Origin: Prevotella sp. | Lineage (GTDB): Bacteria > Bacteroidota > Bacteroidia > Bacteroidales > Bacteroidaceae | DNA length: 33,479 nt | Assembly: GCA_024690505.1 (NCBI GenBank) | Contig: JAILPA010000075.1 | Location: forward strand, 1 to 33,479 | Direction: 5' to 3' | Part shown: positions 16,069-23,772 of the stretch, piece after piece | Numbering within the stretch: position 1 is the first letter of the stretch | How the letters are laid out: the number at the start of each line of letters is the position of its first letter | The notes under the pieces: generated by a model | What the model was told of the DNA's origin: nothing | Databases searched by the model: none | Seen by the model: the letters and a program-made list of their open reading frames with translations, nothing else | Program-made: the position numbers and the translations under genes

Positions 16069-17310
16069 CAAATCATCGAGCATGTTCTGCGCCACGCTCT
16101 TCTCACCAGGCGGCAGCAGATAGTCGTTGAAGAACCGCTCGCGCTTAGGCCGCATGGGGTCGTTGCCCCCCAACACCACGCTGTCGACAAACTGGCGGAT
16201 GTCGTGATTGTCCTTTCCTATATAGTGCAGACCGTACGCCTGCTTGCCAAATTCGCTCAGTGCCGCGAGGATGGGCTTCATGTCGCGCGACACAAACATC
16301 ACTGGCTTCTGCGAATAGTGATACTCCACGGCAAACGAGCCGCTGTCGTGCACCATCGCATCGCTGGTCATAAAGAGGTCTATGTACTGTCCCGTCTCTA
16401 TCTGCGTGTTCTCCATCGTGCGCCACTGCTCGTAGTAGGCATCGGCACGTTCCCTGCCCCATTCGGGGTGCTGGTAGAGCTGGGTGAGCAAAGCGGGATG
16501 GGGCTTGAAGGCAATCTGCAGGCGGTCGCTGTAGTCGCGTGCCAAGGTCAGCATCAGGTCGGCCATCCACAGGAAATTACCACGCGGATGGAATGCCGAG
16601 TTGGCAGGGATGATGGAGAAATGGGGTGCCCAGATGATGCGCTTGCGGGGTCGGCCGTCGACCATCGTCTTCCACGGCGACGTATGTTCGGGGCGCAGGT
16701 ATTCGTCGGCATTGGCATAGCCCACTACCCTCACGTTGCGCCCCTTGTTGGTGGCCACGCGCCGTGCCTCCTGCAAATGCAGGTCGGTAGAGTAGTACAG
16801 ACGCCATGCCATGTTGTGGAAGTGCAGGTCGTAGCTCAGTTTACCTGTGCTCGACCAGAAGCCGTAAGGCATGTAGCAGAGCAGCAGGTCGTAGAAGTGG
16901 CGGCAGTCGTGCGCGTCTTGTAGCAGGTGTTCGTAGGGCTGAGTGTAGAACATGACATCGGGATTCAGCCGCCGGCGGATGTCGAAGGCAGGCTTGCCGT
17001 GCTCGTAGTCTACAAAGGGAATGTCTCTCTGGCGGAAGAAGCGGCGCAGGCTCTCGGCATCGCCATCGGGGTCTTCCCTCAGGGGGCACGGCGACAGCAC
17101 GATGGTGGGCTCGAACCGCGGGTCGGAGGCCATGAGCTCGTAGAGCTGCTGATAGCGCCACAGCGACAGGTCGAGGGCCATAAAGACCACACGCAGGGGC
17201 CGCCGCTCTTGCAGCAGCCGCTGTTCCACTTGCCGGTGGCGCCGTTCCACGGCCCTGTACTTATAGCCATGCAACCACAGATAGTTCAATGCCGCCGCTA
17301 TCTTATTCAT
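16042..17310 (-). CDS. CDP-alcohol phosphotransferase, TagB/TagF-like
   Basis: 422 residues, soluble or peripheral. It resembles the CDP-glycerol:poly(glycerophosphate) glycerophosphotransferase family in its GT-B-like C-terminal half: IIWAPHFS (225-232), IAFKPHP (266-272), and SDAMVHDSGSFAVEYHYSQKPVMFV (316-340), where a His/Asp/Ser cluster marks the donor site. The N-terminal half (about 38-200) has RVVFMALDLSLWRYQQLYELM and YMPYGFWSS. Such enzymes transfer an alcohol phosphate from a CDP-alcohol. No CDP-glycerol or CDP-ribitol gene is present, so the donor may be the product of the fused cytidylyltransferase two genes upstream. The start ATG overlaps the opine dehydrogenase stop (ATGA). 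The last eight residues come from a heptamer repeat. Confidence 0.85.
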   Translation of the reverse strand: MNKIAAALNYLWLHGYKYRAVERRHRQVEQRLLQERRPLRVVFMALDLSLWRYQQLYELMASDPRFEPTIVLSPCPLREDPDGDAESLRRFFRQRDIPFVDYEHGKPAFDIRRRLNPDVMFYTQPYEHLLQDAHDCRHFYDLLLCYMPYGFWSSTGKLSYDLHFHNMAWRLYYSTDLHLQEARRVATNKGRNVRVVGYANADEYLRPEHTSPWKTMVDGRPRKRIIWAPHFSIIPANSAFHPRGNFLWMADLMLTLARDYSDRLQIAFKPHPALLTQLYQHPEWGRERADAYYEQWRTMENTQIETGQYIDLFMTSDAMVHDSGSFAVEYHYSQKPVMFVSRDMKPILAALSEFGKQAYGLHYIGKDNHDIRQFVDSVVLGGNDPMRPKRERFFNDYLLPPGEKSVAQNMLDDLVESLELRV

Positions 17311-18326
17311 GCTCCTATCCTCTTTGTGATTCTCATTCCCCAGTCGCTGATACTATCAATAGTGGGCGTAGGGATACCGTGGTCACTGCCTATCCGCCGC
17401 ACGATGTCAAGTCCAAAGGGGAAGTCCTCAGTGAAGTAGCGACTCTGCAGATCGGGCACGAAGCCTCCTCCGGCGGGCTTCATGGGGGCTTTGATGCCCT
17501 TAAAGGCCTCAATGCTGCGCAGCTTGCGGGTCAGCGATGCCGCATCGATACTTTCGTAATAGTCCAGTACGGTGGGAATGCAGCCTTTCCTCACGGGCAG
17601 CACTGCCAAAATCCGCTGCAACTCGCTGTCCATCTCGATATATAATTGTGATGCCACATCGTCCCACTCCTCATAGAACAATGGTATGCTGTTGCAGACG
17701 TCCCCCTCGTGCCACTCTTTCCACAATGAGTAGAGACGGGCCGGATGCAGGAGCGGGTTGCTGTTGGTCAGACTGGCCTCGTAGTAGCTCTCGAGGAGTT
17801 GTGTCGGAGTGGCGGTCATTGCCTCCAGCATCTGCCGCAACTCTTCCTTGTGCACCGTCTGTTCCACCGCCACACTCAGGCTCTCCTTATACCCCATCAG
17901 GCGTGCCCTGTGGCCATACTCCTGCGTTCTGGCTATGAAGGGTACGCGTTGAAATCCGAACAGGGCTACATCGTGGGGCAGCACGTTGAAGGCTTGCATG
18001 AAGAAGCCAGTGCTACTCACTACGCTCCCCACCGCAACACCATTTTTCAAGCATTCAACGATGGAAAGCAGAGCCTCGCGTATGGCATACCCTGGCAAGC
18101 ATAGCAACACCACATCGGCAGTTCTCACTGCCTCCCCGACATTGCTGGTGACACCAGCCAGACTCGCCACAAGGCTGGAGCCGTCGGGCTGCTCAATAAC
18201 GAGCTTCCTGCTCCACTTCTCGGGATGTCTGGTCAACATGGTGACACGGAAGCCTGGCCGTGCAGCTATGAAGCCGCCCATGACGTGTCCGAGGTTTCCC
18301 CCTCCTATGATACAAACCTCTGTCAT
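17307..18326 (-). CDS. NAD/NADP opine-type (octopine/nopaline) dehydrogenase
   Basis: 339 residues, cytoplasmic. The N-terminal Rossmann domain has GGGNLG (8-13) and ADVVLLCLPGYA; the C-terminal helical domain has NSNPLLHPARLY with putative catalytic His194 and DLQSRYFTEDFPFGL, both hallmarks of the octopine dehydrogenase domain family. Known members reductively join an amino group to a 2-oxo acid such as pyruvate. In this operon the amino partner could be an amino-alcohol phosphate or its CDP form made by the preceding fusion protein. The gene starts 10 bases after that gene and overlaps the phosphotransferase start by 4 bases, so the three look tightly coupled. An ordinary catabolic opine role seems unlikely here. 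Related ketopantoate-reductase-like folds are an alternative, but the His motif favours the opine family. Confidence 0.82.
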   Translation of the reverse strand: MTEVCIIGGGNLGHVMGGFIAARPGFRVTMLTRHPEKWSRKLVIEQPDGSSLVASLAGVTSNVGEAVRTADVVLLCLPGYAIREALLSIVECLKNGVAVGSVVSSTGFFMQAFNVLPHDVALFGFQRVPFIARTQEYGHRARLMGYKESLSVAVEQTVHKEELRQMLEAMTATPTQLLESYYEASLTNSNPLLHPARLYSLWKEWHEGDVCNSIPLFYEEWDDVASQLYIEMDSELQRILAVLPVRKGCIPTVLDYYESIDAASLTRKLRSIEAFKGIKAPMKPAGGGFVPDLQSRYFTEDFPFGLDIVRRIGSDHGIPTPTIDSISDWGMRITKRIGA

Positions 18327-18331
18327 TGCTT

Positions 18332-18359
18332 ACTTCTCATTCTCCATTCCCTATTCTCA
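18332..18359. repeat. Four heptamers at the end of the fusion gene
   Basis: ACTTCTC, ATTCTCC, ATTCCCT and ATTCTCA in phase. They encode the C-terminal MRIGNGE and the stop of the cytidylyltransferase fusion and reach into the 10-base gap before the opine dehydrogenase gene. Confidence 0.65.
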
Positions 18360-20163
18360 TTAGTCCTTCCACCAGCCTCGTATTGTCTTCATGGTTGCGC
18401 ACGGCAATGCGCATGTACTGCTTGCCGGGGTCAAGACCGGACTTCAAGCTACAGTCGCGGGTCAGAATATTGTGGTGCTTCAGCATGTGAATCACTATCT
18501 CACTGGCCTTGTAGGGGGGCAGCACTTCGCAGAAGAAATAGTTAGCCTGCGATGGCATGACGCGCAGGAAGGGCACCTGTTGCAGCTGGCGATAGAAATC
18601 GTCGCGCTCGGCCACGAACTTCTCGCACGCCCGCAGGTAGTCCTTCTCGTGCTTGTTGTATATCTGCATGAAGAACTCGGCAAAGGAATTGAGGTTCCAA
18701 ATCGACACCTCGCGCTTAATGCGGGCAATGAGTTGCGTGTCGGCCGAGGCCATGATGCCGAGTCGCAGTCCGGGCACACCGTAGCTCTTCGATATGCTCT
18801 TCATCACGGCCATGTGGGGATAGGCCTCCAGCGTAGCGTCGCTCAGCAGCGAATTGGTGGCGTAGTCTGTGCTGAAGTCGACGAAGCTCTCGTCTACCAC
18901 CAGCCTGATACCACGCTCTTCGCACCACTGCGCCAGCCGTAGCACATCCTTCTTAGCGATGAAGTTGCCCGAGGGGTTATCGGGATTGATGAGCATCAGT
19001 TGGCGTATGTCCTTGTCGGCAAAGAACGCCATCAGGTCGTCGGCCGTATAGCGATAGTCGGCGTTCTGGGGTACGAACGTCACGTGCCATTCCCGGTTGT
19101 AGCGGTTGGGATATTCCTCGAAGGTAGGCCGGATGAAGCCAATCCTGCCCTCCGACTCTTCCATGAGCACCTTTATCAGCTCTGCGGCACCGTTGCCTGG
19201 CACCACATACTGCTCGCTCACACCAAAGCACTTGCTGGCAATGAGCGTGTTCACCTTCATGCCCGACGGATAGCCCGTCAGCAGCGTATCGAAGTTGGCC
19301 CGCAGCTCATCCTTCATTCTTTGACTGGGGAAGAAGGGGTTCACGAGATAGCAGAAGTCGAGCATCTGTGGGAAGCGCCAGAAGCCGCCGTAGCGCCCGT
19401 AGTATTTCCGCAGTACATCCTGCTCGTCGGCAAAGATGGCCTCGGCAATGTCGAGGTCCTGCTTGTCATCTATCTCGTACCATCTCTCACTGCCGATGGG
19501 CAGCGCCTTCATGTCGCGGCAGTTCAGCAACGAGATGATGCGCAGCACGTTCTCGTAATACTCGTTGTAGCCTACAGCCTTGGTGTAGGCATCGAGGAAC
19601 GGCACGTACTTCTGCTGTGCAAACTCGCGGCTCAGCTTGTAGATGTTCACCGTCTTGTAGTAGTACTGCGCTTCATCGTAGCTGAAGGCATCCTTCGACA
19701 CGAAGTTCACGATGTTCCCTTCCTCGTCCATGCGTACCATGGTGCCGTCCATCCAGCTCTCGTACTTCGCCACCAGAGCCACGTTGGGCTGCGAGCTCTC
19801 TACTATCATCGGGATGAGCCGGTCGCTGAAGATGAGGTCGCTCTCGATGAGCAGCGTGTCGTCCTCCTGTAGTTGTTCCTTGGCCAGCGCCAGCGAGTAG
19901 ATGTTGTTCGTGCGGTCGTAGACGGGGTTCTCTACGTACTCTATCCTCAGTCTGTCGTCGTAGCGGTGGCCAATGTGTTCCATCAGCTTCTTTCCTTTGT
20001 AGCCCACGACTATGACCACTCTGTTGAGCTGCTGCTGGGCCAGTTGGCCCAGCAGCCTGTCAATCAGCGGCACGCCGTTCACTGCCACCATGCACTTTGT
20101 GTTCTCACGTGTCAGTTCTCCCAGTCGTCGGCCCATTCCCGCCGCCAGTATGATTGCTTGCAT
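18337..20163 (-). CDS. Bifunctional LicC-like cytidylyltransferase / CobD-HisC-fold PLP enzyme
   Basis: 608 residues, two domains. Residues 1-about 245 are a nucleotidyltransferase: LAAGMGRRLGELT (7-19), Lys23, NNIYSLALAKEQL (86-98), metal Asp109 in ESDLIF, second acidic cluster EIDDKQDLD (230-238). This layout is close to LicC-type CTP:phosphocholine cytidylyltransferases. Residues about 265-605 are a fold-type I PLP enzyme: GYPSG (297-301), VPGNGAAELI (321-330), INPDNPSGN (392-400), DESF (424-427), PLP Lys459 in SISKSYGVPGLRLG, Arg467, IWNLNSFAE (488-496), Arg585. The IWNLN motif and the PGLRLG context resemble threonine-phosphate decarboxylase CobD as much as HisC. If the PLP domain decarboxylates phosphoserine (or phosphothreonine), the protein would give CDP-ethanolamine (or CDP-aminopropanol). 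Otherwise it may be an aminotransferase. First gene of the operon, with a strong promoter. Confidence 0.85.
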   Translation of the reverse strand: MQAIILAAGMGRRLGELTRENTKCMVAVNGVPLIDRLLGQLAQQQLNRVVIVVGYKGKKLMEHIGHRYDDRLRIEYVENPVYDRTNNIYSLALAKEQLQEDDTLLIESDLIFSDRLIPMIVESSQPNVALVAKYESWMDGTMVRMDEEGNIVNFVSKDAFSYDEAQYYYKTVNIYKLSREFAQQKYVPFLDAYTKAVGYNEYYENVLRIISLLNCRDMKALPIGSERWYEIDDKQDLDIAEAIFADEQDVLRKYYGRYGGFWRFPQMLDFCYLVNPFFPSQRMKDELRANFDTLLTGYPSGMKVNTLIASKCFGVSEQYVVPGNGAAELIKVLMEESEGRIGFIRPTFEEYPNRYNREWHVTFVPQNADYRYTADDLMAFFADKDIRQLMLINPDNPSGNFIAKKDVLRLAQWCEERGIRLVVDESFVDFSTDYATNSLLSDATLEAYPHMAVMKSISKSYGVPGLRLGIMASADTQLIARIKREVSIWNLNSFAEFFMQIYNKHEKDYLRACEKFVAERDDFYRQLQQVPFLRVMPSQANYFFCEVLPPYKASEIVIHMLKHHNILTRDCSLKSGLDPGKQYMRIAVRNHEDNTRLVEGLMRIGNGE

Positions 20164-20204
20164 ATTGCTCTCTTCTCTTTGTTGTTAAAATGCGTTTTAG
20201 GGCA

Positions 20205-20235
20205 CAAAAGTACAAAAAAAGAGCGACAATGCAAA
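20205..20235 (-). promoter_or_regulatory. Putative promoter of the polysaccharide operon
   Basis: On the minus strand TTTG (20232-20235), a 19-nt spacer and TACTTTTG (20205-20212) match the Bacteroidetes -33/-7 pattern. It lies about 42 bases upstream of the fusion gene ATG. No comparable box was seen within the gaps of the following five genes, so it probably serves all six. Confidence 0.7.
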
Positions 20236-20247
20236 ACGAAAACCCAT

Positions 20248-21621
<1,374 letters not shown>

Positions 21622-21673
21622 TCACCCTGCAACATTTTCCCTGAATATAGTTTCGTATGTGCGAGAAAAGTTG

Positions 21674-21681
21674 TAACTTTG
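21674..21681 (+). promoter_or_regulatory. Putative -7 box for metY
   Basis: TAACTTTG, an exact TAnnTTTG match, 30 bases upstream of ATG 21711. A partial TTTC at 21651-21654 is 19 nt further upstream. The short leader leaves no room for a SAM riboswitch. Confidence 0.6.
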
Positions 21682-21710
21682 CACCCAAATTGCTAAACTT
21701 ACAAATAATT

Positions 21711-22988
21711 ATGGAAAAGAAACTCAAGCCCGCCACACTTTGCGTGCGTGCAGGCTACCAGCCCAAGAACGGCGAACCGGTGGAACTGCCCATCATTCAG
21801 AGCACCACCTTCAAGTACGACAACAGCGACGAGATGGCCATGCTCTTCGACCTGAAGAAGGAAGGCTACTTCTATACCCGTCTGCAGAACCCCACGAACG
21901 ATGCCGTGGCAGCGAAGATAGCAGCGCTGGAAGGCGGCGTGGGCTGCGTGCTGACCAGCAGCGGACAGGCAGCGAACTTCTTTGCCGTGTTCAACATCTG
22001 CGAGGCCGGCGACCACATCGTGACCTCAAACGAGATTTACGGCGGCACCTACAACCTCTTCAACGTGACGCTGCGGAAACTGGGCATCGAGAGCACCTTC
22101 GTCAGCCCCGAGGCCAGCGATGAGGAGATACAGGCCGCCTTCCGTCCGAACACGAAGGCACTGTTTGGCGAGACCATCTCGAACCCTGGCTGCGCCGTGC
22201 TCGACATTGAGCGTTTCGCACGCATAGCCCATCGCAACCACGTGCCCCTCATCGTCGACAATACATTTGCCACTCCCGTGAACTGCCGTCCCTTCGAGTG
22301 GGGGGCCGACATAGTGACCCACAGCACCACGAAGTACATGGACGGCATGGCCACACAGGTGGGCGGCGCTGTGGTGGACAGCGGCAACTTCAACTGGGAG
22401 GAGGGCTCCTTCCCCGGTCTGACAACGCCCGACGACTCGTACCACGGACTGACCTACACCAAGGCGTTTGGCAAGATGGCCTACACCACGAAGCTGGTGG
22501 CACAGCTCATGCGCGACCTGGGCAGCATTCCCGCACCACAGAACTCGTTCCTCCTGAACCTGGGACTGCAGACACTGCACCTGCGCATGGCTCAGCACTG
22601 CAAGAACGCTCAGCGTATAGCCGAATTCCTAAGCAACGACCCGCGTGTGGCTTGGGTGCACTATAGCGGACTGCCCACCGACAAGTATTACGACATCGCC
22701 CAGAAGTACTTGCCACAGGGCTCGTGCGGCGTGCTGGCCTTCGGACTGAAAGGCAACCGCGAGACTGCCATCAAGTGGATGGACTCGCTGCAGCTCATCA
22801 ACATTGCCACCCACGTGGCCGATGCCCGAAGCTGCGTGCTGCACCCCGCCAGCCACACCCATCGACAACTGAGCGACGAACAGCTGCGCGAGGCCGGCAT
22901 TGCACCCGACCTGATCCGACTGAGTGTGGGCATTGAGGATGCCGACGATCTGCTGGACGACATCCAGCAGGCTCTCGACCGCCTCTGA
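21711..22988 (+). CDS. metY: O-acetylhomoserine sulfhydrylase / cystathionine gamma-synthase family
   Basis: 425 residues from ATG 21711; the frame extends to 21657 but upstream codons overlap the promoter. It is a Cys/Met metabolism PLP enzyme: YFYTRLQNPTND (53-64), TSSGQAANF (82-90), EIYGGTYNLF (108-117), DNTFATPV (183-190), PLP Lys208 in THSTTKYMDG, and the C-terminal SVGIED. A length of about 425 with an inserted SFPGLTTPDDSYHG region fits O-acetylhomoserine (thiol)-lyase (MetY) better than cystathionine gamma-synthase (about 380). It would join O-acetylhomoserine with sulfide to give homocysteine for methionine synthesis. It stands alone, facing the esterase on one side and repeats on the other. 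Confidence 0.9.
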   Translation: MEKKLKPATLCVRAGYQPKNGEPVELPIIQSTTFKYDNSDEMAMLFDLKKEGYFYTRLQNPTNDAVAAKIAALEGGVGCVLTSSGQAANFFAVFNICEAGDHIVTSNEIYGGTYNLFNVTLRKLGIESTFVSPEASDEEIQAAFRPNTKALFGETISNPGCAVLDIERFARIAHRNHVPLIVDNTFATPVNCRPFEWGADIVTHSTTKYMDGMATQVGGAVVDSGNFNWEEGSFPGLTTPDDSYHGLTYTKAFGKMAYTTKLVAQLMRDLGSIPAPQNSFLLNLGLQTLHLRMAQHCKNAQRIAEFLSNDPRVAWVHYSGLPTDKYYDIAQKYLPQGSCGVLAFGLKGNRETAIKWMDSLQLINIATHVADARSCVLHPASHTHRQLSDEQLREAGIAPDLIRLSVGIEDADDLLDDIQQALDRL

Positions 22989-23015
22989 AAACAGCAAAAA
23001 GCACCATAGCGACAC

Positions 23016-23148
23016 AGTTCAACGCGAGTTGAACTATCAGTCCGAACGGGTTCGGACTCGCAGTTCAAAGCGGCTTCGGACTCGCAGTCCGAGGCCGTCG
23101 GACTCATAGTCCGAAGGCCAAAAACTCGCAGTCCGAAGGCTTCGGACT
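23016..23148. repeat. Array of short perfect palindromes
   Basis: Hairpins in a row: 23016-23035 (AGTTCAA/TTGAACT), 23039-23058 (AGTCCGAA/TTCGGACT, loop CGGG), 23086-23104 (AGTCCGA/TCGGACT) and 23130-23148 (AGTCCGAA/TTCGGACT, loop GGC). Half-units AGTTCAAA and AGTCCGAA lie between. Units are joined by a recurring CTCGCAG or CTCATAG linker. It starts 28 bases after the metY stop. Confidence 0.85.
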
Positions 23149-23291
23149 GAAAACGGGGTAAAAGACTGGCTGTTGAACGGGTATCTATCGCCCAATGACA
23201 AGACCAGAATGACGACTTAGGATGCACCCCGTGCAATTATTATGATTACTACCCACTAAAGCTACAATCTCTGAATTACAATGCCCCACAT

Positions 23292-23397
23292 GTCTCCCCT
23301 CCAAAGGGAGGCAAGATGTGTGTGTGGGGGCGGGCTATCTTCTTCACTGACAAGACATTACAGACACCACTCCTAGCCTTGGAGGGGAGGGGAGTGG
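23292..23397 (-). repeat. GC-rich inverted-repeat element, copy 1
   Basis: CCCTCC/GGAGG-type hairpins flank a core that on the minus strand begins GTCTGTAAT and continues to GTGAAGAAGATAGCCCG. The same core with mostly transition differences is at 33434-33475 on the plus strand, also flanked by G-rich and C-rich runs. The two copies are in opposite orientation. Confidence 0.7.
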
Positions 23398-23709
23398 CGC
23401 GAGTAGTGTCATGCGGATAGTGAGATTTGAGGGGCTCAGATTTAGTCCGAATTTCTGAACCTACAGATAACAAAGCAAATTCAGAACAATGAATTGTGTT
23501 TAACGGACAGTAACAATTATTATAAGCGGACACCAATAATTATTAATATAAAAGGTACGCGTAGTGACTGAAACAAGAAATGCCCGTCACTATTTCCCCA
23601 CTCTGCTTTCAGTGGGCTGACGGTTGCTGGCCTGCAGCAGGACGTCAGCCTGTCGGAAAGCATCAAGAGCCATGCCGCTGTCGATGCCAAGCCACAAGAC
23701 GTAGCCCCA

Positions 23710-23765
23710 CCCCTTGACACGCAGAAGCCCCCCGTTTTGGCGGAGGGCTTCTGCGTGTCAAGGGG
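23710..23765. terminator. 21-bp perfect hairpin just downstream of korB
   Basis: Positions 23710-23730 pair without mismatch with 23745-23765 around a 14-nt loop that itself contains CCG/CGG. It begins 7 bases after the korB stop on the minus strand, the place for a terminator, but no T-run follows. It may also be a copy of a dispersed palindrome. Confidence 0.55.
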
Positions 23766-23772
23766 CAACGGG

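Larger units (their letters stand above)
22989..23772. other. 784-base repeat-rich intergenic region
   Basis: No credible complete gene lies between the convergent metY and korB. It holds the palindrome array at 23016-23148, a GC-rich inverted-repeat element at 23292-23397 and a 21-bp hairpin next to korB at 23710-23765. A short plus-strand frame around 23159-23220 reads DWLLNGYLSPNDKTRMTT before a stop and looks protein-like, perhaps a gene remnant, but it is too short to identify. Base composition is more AT-rich at 23220-23280 and 23460-23560. Confidence 0.7.

Noticed and set aside
19000..19872. 290-codon plus-strand frame opposite the cytidylyltransferase fusion
   Set aside because: Shadow of a gene with clear motifs in both domains.
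18337..20163. Phosphonate (PntC-type) cytidylyltransferase
   Set aside because: The fused PLP domain is CobD/HisC-like rather than PhnW-like, and no PEP mutase or phosphonopyruvate decarboxylase gene is in the window; it remains an alternative if those are elsewhere.
21657..21710. SAM riboswitch ahead of metY
   Set aside because: The -7 box lies 30 bases before the ATG, leaving no room for an aptamer.
23016..23148. CRISPR-like array
   Set aside because: Units are short palindromes without constant-length repeats and unique spacers, and no cas genes are near.
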